DNA of 64,000 nucleotides from JBCBSZ01 sp039185015. Its GTDB lineage: Bacteria > Actinomycetota > Acidimicrobiia > Acidimicrobiales > Poriferisodalaceae. Shown here one piece after another: positions 34,466-43,872 of this stretch. Numbering within the stretch: position 1 is the first letter of the stretch; each line of letters opens with the position of its first letter. The stretch is taken from NCBI GenBank assembly GCA_039185015.1, contig JBCDAU010000001.1, positions 62,001-126,000 of the forward strand, written 5' to 3'. The position numbers were made by a program, and so were the translations under genes. The notes beneath the pieces were generated by a model. That model was given only the letters and a program-made list of their open reading frames with translations. It searched no databases and was not told the origin of the DNA.

Positions 34466-35257
34466 GTGGACGGACCGATCGGGATGTTCGACTCCGGCTT
34501 CGGTGGGCTCACCGTGGCTCGTGCGGTGATCGACCTGCTGCCCGCCGCCGACCTCGTCTACTTCGGCGACACCGCCCGCTACCCGTACGGGCCGCGCGAC
34601 CTCGACGAGGTGCGGGGGTACGCCCTGCAGATCGCCCGACTCCTCCGCGAGGAGCACGGGATCTCGATGCTGGTCGTGGCCTGCAACACCGCCGCTGCGG
34701 CAGCGCTCGAGGACCTCCGCGACGAGCTCGACGTGCCGGTCATCGGCGTGATCGAGCCCGGCCTGAAGGCCGCGACCGAGGTGTCGGAGCGGGGGAGGGT
34801 CGGCGTCATCGGCACCGTCGGCACGGTCGGGTCGGGGGCGTACCAACGCGCCCACGCCGAGCTCGGTTCGTCGGGTGAGCTGGTGTGCGCGGCCTGCCCG
34901 GGTTTCGTCGAGTTCGTGGAGCGGGGCGAGACGGACACCGATCAGGTGCGCGTGCTCGCCGAGCGACTGCTGGCGCCGATCGTCGAGTCCGACGTCGACG
35001 CGCTCCTCCTCGGCTGCACCCACTACCCGTACCTGGCGCGGGTCATCGGCGACGTGATGGGCCGCGACGTGGTGCTCGTGTCCTCGGCCGACGAGACCGC
35101 GTTCGAGATCCGCCGGCTCATGGGTGAGGCGGGCGGCCGTGGCGACCAGGGCACCGCCCGGTTCCTGTCGTCGGGCGATCCGCTGCTGTTCGCCCAGCTC
35201 GGTCGGCGACTCCTGGGACCGGAGCTCGACCGGGTCGAGCCCCACGCCTGGGACTGA
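34466..35257 (+). CDS. murI: Glutamate racemase
   Basis: 263 residues from GTG. Supplies D-glutamate for peptidoglycan. Hallmarks: GMFDSGFGGLTVA, YFGDTARYPYG, first catalytic Cys in VVACNTAAAA, second in LLGCTHYPYL, and the substrate loop GVIEPG. Followed 48 nt later by rph and then rdgB, a common actinobacterial gene order. Confidence 0.96.
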   Translation: MDGPIGMFDSGFGGLTVARAVIDLLPAADLVYFGDTARYPYGPRDLDEVRGYALQIARLLREEHGISMLVVACNTAAAAALEDLRDELDVPVIGVIEPGLKAATEVSERGRVGVIGTVGTVGSGAYQRAHAELGSSGELVCAACPGFVEFVERGETDTDQVRVLAERLLAPIVESDVDALLLGCTHYPYLARVIGDVMGRDVVLVSSADETAFEIRRLMGEAGGRGDQGTARFLSSGDPLLFAQLGRRLLGPELDRVEPHAWD

Positions 35258-35305
35258 CACCCGGCCGATACTCTCCCTGCCGTTCCCCCTGGAGGTTCCT
35301 GTCTC

Positions 35306-36025
35306 ATGACCCGTCCCGACGGCCGCGCCGCCGACGAGCTCCGCCCCATCACGTTCGAGCGGGGCTACACCGACGCGACGCCCGGCTCGGTGCTCGTCAC
35401 CTTCGGATCGACCCGGGTGCTCTGCACCGCCTCGATCGACGAGGACGTCCCCCGCTGGATGCGCAACAGCGGCCGTGGCTGGGTGACCGCCGAGTACTCG
35501 ATGCTCCCCGGCAGCTCGCCGGAGCGGGTGCGACGTGAGGCGAAGGCCGGCAAGCAGACCGGTCGCACGATGGAGATCCAGCGGCTGATCGGTCGGGCGC
35601 TGCGCGCCGTCGTCGACCTCGAGGCGCTCGGCGAGCGGGAGATCACGGTGGACTGCGATGTGTTGCGGGCCGATGGCGGCACGCGGACCTCGTCGATCTG
35701 TGGTGGCTGGATCGCCCTCCACGACGCGTGTCAGTCGCTGGTCGACGCCGGGGCGATCCCGACCAACCCGGTGGTCGAGGCGTGCGCGGCGATCTCGGTC
35801 GGCATCGTGGACGGCACCCCGATCCTCGATCTCCCCTACGTCGAGGACGCGGGGGCCGAGGTCGACATGAACGTCGTCATGACCGAGGCCGGGAAGTTCG
35901 TCGAGGTCCAGGGCACCGCCGAGGGTGAGGCGTTCAGCCGGTCCGAGCTCGACCAGCTCCTCGGGCTCGCCGAGACCGGCATCGGCCGGATCGTGGAGAT
36001 GCAGCGGGCGGCGCTGGCGTCGTGA
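35306..36025 (+). CDS. rph: Ribonuclease PH
   Basis: 239 residues, family length. Phosphorolytic 3'-5' exoribonuclease that trims tRNA 3' ends. Features: RPITFERGYT, GSVLVTFGSTRVLCTAS, the highly conserved GRGWVTAEYSMLP and REAKAGKQTGRTMEIQRLIGRALRA (phosphate-site arginines), DCDVLRADGGTRT, and LPYVEDAGAEVDMNVVMT. It overlaps rdgB by 4 nt. Confidence 0.97.
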   Translation: MTRPDGRAADELRPITFERGYTDATPGSVLVTFGSTRVLCTASIDEDVPRWMRNSGRGWVTAEYSMLPGSSPERVRREAKAGKQTGRTMEIQRLIGRALRAVVDLEALGEREITVDCDVLRADGGTRTSSICGGWIALHDACQSLVDAGAIPTNPVVEACAAISVGIVDGTPILDLPYVEDAGAEVDMNVVMTEAGKFVEVQGTAEGEAFSRSELDQLLGLAETGIGRIVEMQRAALAS

Positions 36026-36609
36026 GCGACCGTCCCCGGCTCGTGATGGCGTCGGCGAACCCGAAGAAGGTCGCCGAGATCGGCGAGATCCTCGCCGACT
36101 GGGACATCGCCCCGCGTCCGGCCGACCTGGCCGACGTCGACGAGACCGAGCCGGACTTCATCGGCAACGCCCGGCTCAAGGCGGTGGCCGTGTGCGAGGC
36201 CGCCGGTCTGCCCGCGCTGGCCGACGACTCCGGAATCGAGGTGGCGGCGCTCGACGGCGCGCCGGGCGTGCGCTCGGCGCGGTTCGCCGGTGAGCCGTCG
36301 GACGACGCCGCCAACCGTCGACTCCTGCTCGAGCGACTCGACGGGGTCGAGGATCGGCGGGCGCGGTTCCGGTCGGTCGTGATGGTCCGATTCCCCGACG
36401 GCCGGGAGCTGATCACCGAAGGGACCGTCGACGGGGTCATCGCTCACGCCGAGCGCGGCGAGCACGGCTTCGGGTACGACTCGCTGTTCGTCCCGGACGA
36501 GGGAGACGGCGCCACCTTCGCCGAGATGGACCCGGCCGCGAAGCACGCCATGTCCCACCGCGGACGGGCACTTCGTTCGCTCGTCGAGTTGCTCGGCCAC
36601 GAGGGGTGA
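36022..36609 (+). CDS. rdgB: RdgB/HAM1-family XTP/dITP diphosphatase
   Basis: 195 residues from GTG. House-cleaning pyrophosphatase that removes non-canonical purine nucleotides. Features: MASANPKKVAEI (family (S/T)xNxxK), DETEPDFIGNARLKA, LPALADDSGIEVAALDGAPGVRSARFAG, and the C-terminal GYDSLFVPD...SHRGRALR. Overlaps rph by 4 nt; end of the murI-rph-rdgB run. Confidence 0.95.
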   Translation: MSDRPRLVMASANPKKVAEIGEILADWDIAPRPADLADVDETEPDFIGNARLKAVAVCEAAGLPALADDSGIEVAALDGAPGVRSARFAGEPSDDAANRRLLLERLDGVEDRRARFRSVVMVRFPDGRELITEGTVDGVIAHAERGEHGFGYDSLFVPDEGDGATFAEMDPAAKHAMSHRGRALRSLVELLGHEG

Positions 36610-36786
36610 CGTACCGGTCCGTCTGACCTCGGACCCGCGCCGGAACGCCGGAATTCCCGCCGTGATCCTGGGGAGGGCGAGCGCCACGCGCCTAGGGTTC
36701 GCGGCCGGCGCCCGCAGGCGGCGAGTGGATTCGGGAGTGATGACGGTGGCGAGACTGAGCGTCGGGACGTTCGACGAGGACGAGGG

Positions 36787-37449
36787 ATGATCGTCCGCAA
36801 GGTCCTGGCCGCGGCGCTCGCTGTCGTGCTCGTCCTCGGGCTCTTCGGCGGGACCGCAGCGACCGAGGAGTCGCCGCCCGAGACGCCGCCCCCGACGACC
36901 GGGGCCCCACCGGACGAGGAGCCGGGAGACACCGACGACGGCACCGACGTGCCCTGGGCGACGATCCTGCTGGTGATCATCCTCGCGATCGTGGTGTTCG
37001 GACTCGTGCGGATCATCAGCCGCAGCGCAGCCGACCGTCGCCGGGTCAACAGCGCCTTCCGACAACGACTGTCGGGAGCGAACAGCACGGCTCGCTGGGT
37101 GCACGACTCGTTGGCGTTCGAGCTGTCGAACCCCGCGTTGGACGACAACCCCGAGATGTTGCGAACGGCGTGGTCGACGGGACAGCCGAGGTTGTCCGGG
37201 CTGACCGCCGAGCTCCACGGGCTGGCCGGCGCCGCCCCCGGCCAGCGGGAGCAGCGTGCCGTGCTCGATCTCGTGTCGGCCGTCGAAGGGCTCGCCGGCG
37301 CGCTCGCGACCGATGTGAGCATGCGATCCTCCGGCTCGCCGGCCGATCCGACCGAACAGGCCATGCGCGCCGAGTCCGCCCGGACGGTCGCCGTGCGCCG
37401 TTCCGAGTTGGCCACGGCGATCGGCGAAGCCGACCGGGTTGCCCACTAG
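36787..37449 (+). CDS. Hypothetical membrane protein with signal and one anchor helix
   Basis: 220 residues from ATG with GAGG sites upstream. An N-terminal signal sequence (KVLAAALAVVLVLGLFGG), a Pro/Glu/Asp/Thr-rich extracytoplasmic linker (residues 25-55), one transmembrane helix (ATILLVIILAIVVFGLVRII, about 57-77) and a cytoplasmic helical domain of ~140 residues (RRVNSAFRQRLSGANSTARWVHDSLAFEL...). Family unknown. It is 26 nt from the first Cache-cyclase-like gene, so it is likely part of that operon. Confidence 0.72.
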   Translation: MIVRKVLAAALAVVLVLGLFGGTAATEESPPETPPPTTGAPPDEEPGDTDDGTDVPWATILLVIILAIVVFGLVRIISRSAADRRRVNSAFRQRLSGANSTARWVHDSLAFELSNPALDDNPEMLRTAWSTGQPRLSGLTAELHGLAGAAPGQREQRAVLDLVSAVEGLAGALATDVSMRSSGSPADPTEQAMRAESARTVAVRRSELATAIGEADRVAH

Positions 37450-37475
37450 CGCAGGAGACAGCGAGCATCGAGGAC

Positions 37476-39608
37476 GTGGGCGGCCCGAACGACGACGAAC
37501 CGAGCGCCCCGCGACGCCCGCGAGGCCGTATCCGGAGGTTGGCGCGCTCGACCTCGATGGCGACGCGGATCCCCGCCGCCGTCATCGTCGTCGCGTTCGT
37601 GTCGTTGGCCGCGGCCGTGATCGCGGCCGTCGTGACCGGACGCGATCTCGGTGAGGACATCACCGAGGAGCGGCTCGAGGCGCTCCAGGCGACCGCCGCA
37701 CAGGAGGTGATCGCCGAGCTCCGCGCGCTCGGCAACACCGCAGCGGTGCTCGGCGACGACCCGACCGTGGCGGCGACGATCGCCGAGTTGAGCGCCGGAC
37801 TCGACGAGCTGCGGTCGGGTGATGCCGGCGAGGTGCGCGACGCGCTCGACGTCGTCGTCGGCTACCACCGGGAGACCTACCTCGAGCCGCTCCGAGCCGC
37901 CGGCCGCGAGGTCCGCCAGCGCGATGTGACCTCCGAGGACGCCGCAGCGGTGCTGCTCCAGCTGCGCTACCGCGCGGCGCTCGACTCCGGGCTCGATCCG
38001 ACCGTCGTCGACGATCCGGGCGACGGCAGCGCGTGGACCGAGCTCCACCGTGAGCTCCACCCGATCGCCAGCGAGATCGTCCAACAGTTCGGACTCACCG
38101 ACCTGCTCCTGGTCGAGCCCCGGGCGGCGAGGGTCGTCTACTCCTACGCCAAGGGCCCCGATCTCGGCACCAGCCTGTTCGTGGGGCCGTTCAGTGGGTC
38201 GGCGGTGGCGAGCAGCGTCGCCCGCGTGCTCGACGAACCCGGCGAGGGCGTGGTCTACGGCGACCAGAGCACCTACGTGCCCACGCTGTTCGAGCCGGTG
38301 GGTGCGATCGCCGCCCCGGTGCTCGACGGCGACGAGGTCGGTGGTGTTCTGGTCTTCCTGCACCCGGCGCGGCGGTTGACCGAGATCCTCACCGCCGATC
38401 AGTCGTGGGACGACGCCGGGTTCTCGGAGACCGGTGAGAGCTACCTGATCGGGGCTGACGGAGCGCTTCGCTCCGATCCGCGTGAGTACCTCGAGGCGCC
38501 CGCGGCGTTCCTCGACACCGCAGTCGAGACCGGCTCGATCAGCGAGGCCTCGCTGCCACTGATCGAAGCGTCGAGGACGGTGGTGCCGGCGGCGGCGGCC
38601 GACGCCGGGACGGTCGCCGCTGCCCGGAGCGAGCCGGCGGTGGTCGCCGAGCGGCGGACGCTCACGGGTCGCGCCGTGGCGTCGACCGTGCTCCCGCTCG
38701 AGTTCGGTGGGCTGGACTGGTCGGTGGTCAGCGAGGTGGACGCCGAGGTGGCGACCGGCGATCTCGACGACTTCGAGGGACTGCTGATCGTCGGAACGTC
38801 GATCTTCGTGGTCGTGCTCGCCTTCGTCGCCGTCGCCTGGGCCGACCGGACGGTTCGGCCCATCCGTCTCGTCTCCGATCGGCTGGATCGCAGCGCCCGC
38901 GACGACCTGGAACTGCCGTCGAGCGCACCGCTCGAGTTCCACCGCCTCGGGGAGAGCGTCGACGACATCAACCAGCGCCGAGCCGGGCTCGCCAGCGAGC
39001 TCGCCGACGTGGTCGCTGCCCGCCATCGCACGCTCCGGCGGCTCGTTCCCGACGCCGTCGCGCTCCGCATCGCGGCGGACGGGGATCGCACCATCGAGCG
39101 CGTGCCGCAGATCACCGTCGGTGTCGTGGTGGTGCGCGGACTCGGTGTCGACGTGCAGGTGAACCAGCTCGACGAGCTCTACGACGAGCTCGACGCCATC
39201 GCGTCCGAGTTCGGTCTGCAGCGCATCCAGATCGCCGGCGACGCCTACCTCGTCGCCTGCGGGCAGGAGCGCCCAGTCCTCGACCACGCGCCTCGCACCC
39301 TGGCCTTCGCTCGATCGGCGCGGGCCACGGTGGAGGAGATGCTCCCCGAGGCCGCGGTCGCCATCGGTGTCGCCACCGGACCCGTCAACGTCACGATGTC
39401 CGGGAGCGGGCCCGTCTTGCACGACCTGTGGGGCCCGGCGCTCGTCGTGGCGCACCGCCTCGTCCGACGGGCGGAGGACGGCGAGGTGCTGATCAGCGAG
39501 TCCACGACGGTGCTGGTCTCCGACGACGTCGAGGTTCGGGCCCGGCCCGATGCCGTGCTCGGCGAGGTCAACGCCCTCGGTCCGTCACCAGCGGAGGTGC
39601 GGCGATGA
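37476..39608 (+). CDS. dCache sensor with degenerate class III cyclase-like domain (A)
   Basis: 710 residues from GTG at 37476 (ATG at 37557 possible). First membrane helix AAVIVVAFVSLAAAVIAAVV (about 30-52), a large extracytoplasmic dCache-type sensor (WTELHRELHPIASEIVQQFGLTDLLLVE, GESYLIGADGALRSDPREYL), second helix LLIVGTSIFVVVLAFVAVAWA, a HAMP-like linker, then a nucleotidyl-cyclase-like domain. The canonical metal-binding FADI strand reads VGVVVVRGLGV with no Asp, although the later GDAYL segment is kept. It is therefore probably catalytically inactive. It overlaps the channel gene by 4 nt. Confidence 0.8.
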   Translation: MGGPNDDEPSAPRRPRGRIRRLARSTSMATRIPAAVIVVAFVSLAAAVIAAVVTGRDLGEDITEERLEALQATAAQEVIAELRALGNTAAVLGDDPTVAATIAELSAGLDELRSGDAGEVRDALDVVVGYHRETYLEPLRAAGREVRQRDVTSEDAAAVLLQLRYRAALDSGLDPTVVDDPGDGSAWTELHRELHPIASEIVQQFGLTDLLLVEPRAARVVYSYAKGPDLGTSLFVGPFSGSAVASSVARVLDEPGEGVVYGDQSTYVPTLFEPVGAIAAPVLDGDEVGGVLVFLHPARRLTEILTADQSWDDAGFSETGESYLIGADGALRSDPREYLEAPAAFLDTAVETGSISEASLPLIEASRTVVPAAAADAGTVAAARSEPAVVAERRTLTGRAVASTVLPLEFGGLDWSVVSEVDAEVATGDLDDFEGLLIVGTSIFVVVLAFVAVAWADRTVRPIRLVSDRLDRSARDDLELPSSAPLEFHRLGESVDDINQRRAGLASELADVVAARHRTLRRLVPDAVALRIAADGDRTIERVPQITVGVVVVRGLGVDVQVNQLDELYDELDAIASEFGLQRIQIAGDAYLVACGQERPVLDHAPRTLAFARSARATVEEMLPEAAVAIGVATGPVNVTMSGSGPVLHDLWGPALVVAHRLVRRAEDGEVLISESTTVLVSDDVEVRARPDAVLGEVNALGPSPAEVRR

Positions 39609-41071
39609 ACTTCGACGCCAACGTCGGGTGGGCGGTCGTCGTGCTGGTCGTGGTGCCCGTCGCTGTGATCGTGCTCGCCGAGCTCGACGAGCGGCTCCGC
39701 CAGCGGCGCACGCCCTTCCGCGATGCCGTCGGGATCCTGCGGGGCTGGGCGCTGCCGTTCTTCGCCATCTGGGCGATCTCCGTGCCGGTGATCGGGGCCG
39801 AGGGGACCAGCGCCGCAGCTCGCCTGGCCGCGACCGGGCTCTTGCTCTCGGTCGCAGCGGCGGCGATGAGCGTCCTCCGAGTGCTGGTCGACGACATCAG
39901 GCGCCGACCGCGCGCCGACGGGCGTCGTCCGGTGCCGCAGCTCCTGTTGATGCTGCCCCGGCTCGTCGTCGTCGCGGTCGTCAGCTGGGTGCTCATCGAC
40001 ACCGTCTGGGGCGTCGACCTCTCGTCGGCGCTCACGGCGCTCGGCGTGACGTCGTTGGTGATCTCGTTCGCGCTCCAGGACACCTTGAGCGGTCTCGCAT
40101 CCGGCGTGCTCCTGTTGAGCGATCAGCCGTTCCAGGCCGGCGACTGGATCCGGGTCGGCGACATCGAGGGCCGAGTCGTCGACATCAACTGGCGGACGTC
40201 GCGGATCCGCGACCGCAACGGCGACATGATCGTCGTGCCGAACAGCGAGCTCGCCGGCTCGAGCATCGTCAACTTCTCGTCGCCCGAGGCCCCGCACCGC
40301 GTCGTGGTGCCCGTGCAGGTCGCCTTCGTCAACCCACCGAACGTCGCACGCCAGATGCTGCTCGACGCGGCGCGCGCGACCCCTGGGGTGCTCACCGATC
40401 CGGCGCCGTCGATCGTCGTCACCCAGGTCGACGACCCGCTCATGGGGTACGAGGCGCACCTGTGGATCGACGACTATGCGATCGCGCCACGGGTCTCGAG
40501 CGAGTTCGGCGCCCTCGTCTGGTATCAGTCCAACCGGCAGGGTGTCCCCCTGCCGAGCCCGGCGCAGGACCTGTTCCTGCACGACGCCGCAGCGGCGACC
40601 GACCAGGGTCCGGACCTGGCCGAGCTGCGACGCCGACTCCAGATCGTGCCGCTGCTCGCATCGCTGCCGGACGCCGATCTCGACCTCGCCGCCGGTGCCG
40701 CCCGCCAGGAGCGGTACGCCGCCGGCGAGGTGATCTCCGATTCGACCTCGCCCGACCGAACCATCCCGGTGCTCGTGTCCGGTCGGGCGGACCTGCTCGT
40801 CGAGGCGGAGTCCGGTGACGCGCAGGTCGTCGGCGTCGTCGACCGAGGCGACATCGCCGCCGTCTCCGGGGCGCTCGACCCGACCGAGGGGCGCATGCTG
40901 TGCCGTGCGGCGACCGACTGCGAGGTGGTCACCGTCGCGACGGACGTCGCGGCCGAGCTCAGCAACCGCAACGCGGCGATGGGTGAGGCGCTCGAGCGCG
41001 TCCGAGCCGTTCGGGCGCGTCGGGCCCGGCGGGCTCTCCGTCGCGAGCAGGTCGACGGCGGTTCGACGTGA
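39605..41071 (+). CDS. MscS-family channel fused to a cNMP-binding-like domain
   Basis: 488 residues from ATG. Four or so N-terminal membrane helices, then the MscS pore and beta domain (LTALGVTSLVISFALQDTLSGLASGVLLLSDQPFQAGDWIRVGDIEGRVVDINWRTSRIRDRNGDMIVVPNSEL). After residue ~340 a cyclic-nucleotide-binding-like module follows (LRRRLQIVPLLASLPDADLDLAAGAARQERYAAGEVI, VVDRGDIAAVSGAL). The phosphate cassette is divergent, so ligand binding is uncertain. Bacterial cyclic-nucleotide-gated MscS relatives (bCNG) share this architecture. Its gene is sandwiched, with 4-nt overlaps, between two Cache proteins with cyclase-like tails. Confidence 0.87.
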   Translation: MNFDANVGWAVVVLVVVPVAVIVLAELDERLRQRRTPFRDAVGILRGWALPFFAIWAISVPVIGAEGTSAAARLAATGLLLSVAAAAMSVLRVLVDDIRRRPRADGRRPVPQLLLMLPRLVVVAVVSWVLIDTVWGVDLSSALTALGVTSLVISFALQDTLSGLASGVLLLSDQPFQAGDWIRVGDIEGRVVDINWRTSRIRDRNGDMIVVPNSELAGSSIVNFSSPEAPHRVVVPVQVAFVNPPNVARQMLLDAARATPGVLTDPAPSIVVTQVDDPLMGYEAHLWIDDYAIAPRVSSEFGALVWYQSNRQGVPLPSPAQDLFLHDAAAATDQGPDLAELRRRLQIVPLLASLPDADLDLAAGAARQERYAAGEVISDSTSPDRTIPVLVSGRADLLVEAESGDAQVVGVVDRGDIAAVSGALDPTEGRMLCRAATDCEVVTVATDVAAELSNRNAAMGEALERVRAVRARRARRALRREQVDGGST

Positions 41072-43239
41072 CCGCGCCGACCGACGCCACCGAGGAGCAG
41101 GAGGGCTCCGCTCCGCCGAGCGTCCGGATCGGCGGTCACGACGTCGCGGTCGACTCGCTGCCGTGGTGGCGACGCCCTCGGCGTCTCCGCCGTCAGCTCG
41201 TCACGGCGCTGGTCCTCGTCGGCCTGCTGTCGGTCATCGTGGTCGGTGCCCTCAACCTCGTCGCCGCTCGCCAGCTGGTCGACGAGGGCACCCGCCAGAA
41301 CCTCACGGCGATCGGCCAGGCACGAGCCCGGTCGGTGGAGGTCGGGCTGGAACGGCTGCTGGCCCAGGCGTCGGTCCTCGCCTCCGACCAGTCGGTCGTC
41401 GATGCGCTCGATCGGTTCCGCAGCGCGTACGCAGAGCTCGACGAAGTGGAGCTGGATCCGGCCGATCTTGCCGTGCTCGACACCTTCTACTCGGTGATCG
41501 TGCCGCAGGCGGCGGCCGGCACCGGGTTCGAGCTCACGGACGCCGACGATCTCCGTCCGACCTCGACAGCGGGCCAGTACCTCCAGCGGTTCTACACGCT
41601 CAACGCGGCCGGGGACGACGGTGGTGAGGGGTCAGGCCTCGACGACGCCGGCGACGGCTCGACGTGGTCGCAGGTGCACGCCCAGCTGCATCCGACGATC
41701 CGCTCGTCGGTCGAGACCCTCGGATACGGCGATCTGCTCCTCGTCGACGCCGACACCGATGAGGTCGTCTACAGCACCGACAAGCAGATCGACCTGGGCA
41801 CCGACCTCGCCGACGGTCCCTACGCGGACAGCGCGCTCGCCCAGGTCATCCGCGACGTGTTGCCCCGCGTGCAGGTCGGCTCCACCGTCGTCGTCGACCA
41901 GCTCACCTACGCACCCGCCGGCGGCGCACCGGTCGTCTTCCTCGTGACGAGCGTCCGGCGCGAGTCGGAGGTGCTCGGCACCCTCGTGCTCGAGCTCCCC
42001 CAGGTCGCGATCGACGCGGTGACCGGCGCTGACGGCCGGTGGGACGAGCTCGGCCTCGCCGAGGGTGAGAGCTACCTCGTCCGCTCGGACCTGGTGCTCC
42101 GCTCGGAGAGCCGACGTTGGCTCGAGGATCCCGGCCGGTACCTCGACGCCGTCGACGATCCGACGCTCCGAACGCAGATCGAGGGTCTGGGCACCCCGGC
42201 CGGCCTCGACATCATCGACACCGCGCCCGTCCGTGCGGCCGTCGAGGGCCGCGAGTTCGCCGGCACCAGCCGGAACCGGCTGGGAGATCGGACGTTCACC
42301 TACGCGACGGCGGTCGATGCGCCCGGTGTCGACTGGATCGTGGTCGTGGACCGTCCACTCAGCGACGTCCGCTCACCGCTGCAGTCGTTCCTCGTTCGGC
42401 TGGGGGTGATCCTCGTGATCGTCCTGCCCGTCGCCGCGTTCGTCGGGTACCTGCTCGCGGTGCGGCTCACGCGACCGGTCGAGCCGGTCGTGGCGGCGGC
42501 ACGTGATGTGGCGAGCGGCGGACCGCGGCCGTCGTTGGTCTCCGACGCGCGAGACGAGATCGCCGACGTGGCGCAGGGCCTGCTTCGCGTCGCCGACGAC
42601 ATCTCGGCCGAGGAGGCGGCGATCGCCGACGAGCGTCGGGTGAATCGCCAGCTCGCGCTCACACGCCTGCCCGAGCGGGCCGTCGCCGACGACGGGACGA
42701 TCATCGGGGCCGAGACCGTCGCCGAGGACGTCGTCGTCGTGGTGGCCGAGATCGTGCACGTCGATCGGGGCGGCGGAGCGGCGGCAGAGGACGACGCCGC
42801 CATGGCGCTCGGCGTCGCGGGTCGGCTCCGGGAGGTCGTGACCGAGCTCGATCTGGACCTGCTGTCGACCGGCGTGGACCGAATGGTGGTCGTCGCCGGC
42901 GCTCGGGCGGACCGAACCGCGCCGCTGGCGTTCGTCGGAGCGACGCTCGCAGAGGTGCGACGAACCGGTGAGGAGAGCGACACCGACATCGAGGTGCGGG
43001 TCGGCGTGGCCGCTGGTGTGGTCTCGGTCGCCGTGCTCTCGGGCGACGTGACCACCGTGGCGGGATGGGGCGATGCGCTCGGCATCGCCGCCGGACTCGC
43101 GGCGTCGGCGTCGGACGGTGCTGTGATGGTCGACCCCGACGCCGTCGAGCGGATCGACGTCACCGGCTGGGAGCGGGGGGCCGACGCGCCGGTGGTCGGC
43201 GTGCTCGGCGTCGAACCGGTGGAGCTGCGTCCGGCCTAG
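41068..43239 (+). CDS. dCache-HAMP sensor with degenerate cyclase-like domain (B)
   Basis: 723 residues from GTG. Helix 1 (LVTALVLVGLLSVIVVGALNLVAA, about 45-68), an extracytoplasmic dCache-type sensor parallel to the upstream protein (WSQVHAQLHPTIRSSVETLGYGDLLLVD, GESYLVRSDLVLRSESRRWLED), helix 2 (LGVILVIVLPVAAFVGYLLAV), HAMP (RLTRPVEPVVAAARDVASGG), then a cyclase-fold remnant in which the metal Asp strand reads VVVVVAEIVHV and the GD motif is absent. A paralogue of the protein two genes upstream. Ends 4 nt into the convergent minus-strand gene. Confidence 0.8.
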   Translation: MTAPTDATEEQEGSAPPSVRIGGHDVAVDSLPWWRRPRRLRRQLVTALVLVGLLSVIVVGALNLVAARQLVDEGTRQNLTAIGQARARSVEVGLERLLAQASVLASDQSVVDALDRFRSAYAELDEVELDPADLAVLDTFYSVIVPQAAAGTGFELTDADDLRPTSTAGQYLQRFYTLNAAGDDGGEGSGLDDAGDGSTWSQVHAQLHPTIRSSVETLGYGDLLLVDADTDEVVYSTDKQIDLGTDLADGPYADSALAQVIRDVLPRVQVGSTVVVDQLTYAPAGGAPVVFLVTSVRRESEVLGTLVLELPQVAIDAVTGADGRWDELGLAEGESYLVRSDLVLRSESRRWLEDPGRYLDAVDDPTLRTQIEGLGTPAGLDIIDTAPVRAAVEGREFAGTSRNRLGDRTFTYATAVDAPGVDWIVVVDRPLSDVRSPLQSFLVRLGVILVIVLPVAAFVGYLLAVRLTRPVEPVVAAARDVASGGPRPSLVSDARDEIADVAQGLLRVADDISAEEAAIADERRVNRQLALTRLPERAVADDGTIIGAETVAEDVVVVVAEIVHVDRGGGAAAEDDAAMALGVAGRLREVVTELDLDLLSTGVDRMVVVAGARADRTAPLAFVGATLAEVRRTGEESDTDIEVRVGVAAGVVSVAVLSGDVTTVAGWGDALGIAAGLAASASDGAVMVDPDAVERIDVTGWERGADAPVVGVLGVEPVELRPA

Positions 43240-43763
43240 CGGCGCCGACGACGGCGACGGCGCCCGGAGCGCTCGGTCGTCGCCTCGTGGGCCGACTCCC
43301 GGCCGAGCAGCACCGACTCGGCGGCCCGTTGCACGTCCGCGTCCGGATCCCGTTGCAGCCGTCTGAGCACGAGGTCGGACGCCGAGGCGTTGCCGGCGAG
43401 CTGCCGGCGGACGAAGGCGTTGAGGCTGTTCATCAGCGCCTGCGCGATCGGTTCGGTGATGAAGGGGTTGCTGGCCAGCGCCGCCTGGCGAACCCAGTCG
43501 TTGCCGGCAGCGATCCTCTTCATCTCCGCGTCGGAGATCGAGGACCGGGCCAGTCGGGAGAGCTTCTTGGCGATCGTCGAGGAGCCGGTGAGCGCCTTCT
43601 TGTAGCGAGCGGCCGTGACCGCGGTGCTCTGGCACCCGTCCATCTGATCGAGGACCTTGGCCAGGTAGGCGTCGACCTCGTCGTCGGCGTACGCCTCGGA
43701 CGACGTCGTCCAGTCGAGCCGCCTGCCGTCTGCGGTCATCAACTCGGTGTCTCGCCCGGCCAT
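43236..43763 (-). CDS. Hypothetical helical-repeat-like protein
   Basis: 175 residues from ATG at 43763, chosen for the GGGGGTGGCGGCG just upstream. Soluble and largely helical: DDEVDAYLAKVLDQMDGCQSTAVTAARYKKALTG, SDAEMKRIAAGNDWVRQAALASNP, LRRLQRDPDADVQRAAESVL, ending in a run of eight Arg. The last part resembles variant HEAT-type helical repeats. Family not recognised. Convergent with the Cache gene (4-nt overlap). Confidence 0.65.
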   Translation of the reverse strand: MAGRDTELMTADGRRLDWTTSSEAYADDEVDAYLAKVLDQMDGCQSTAVTAARYKKALTGSSTIAKKLSRLARSSISDAEMKRIAAGNDWVRQAALASNPFITEPIAQALMNSLNAFVRRQLAGNASASDLVLRRLQRDPDADVQRAAESVLLGRESAHEATTERSGRRRRRRRR

Positions 43764-43872
43764 CGCCGCCACCCCCGTGTCTCCGATCCTTCCCGCCCCC
43801 ATCGGTGGGTCGCCGAGGGAGTTGAGCGGGCTGGTCATCGGTGCGGCGGATGGGGCCGTAGGGTCCGTCCCG

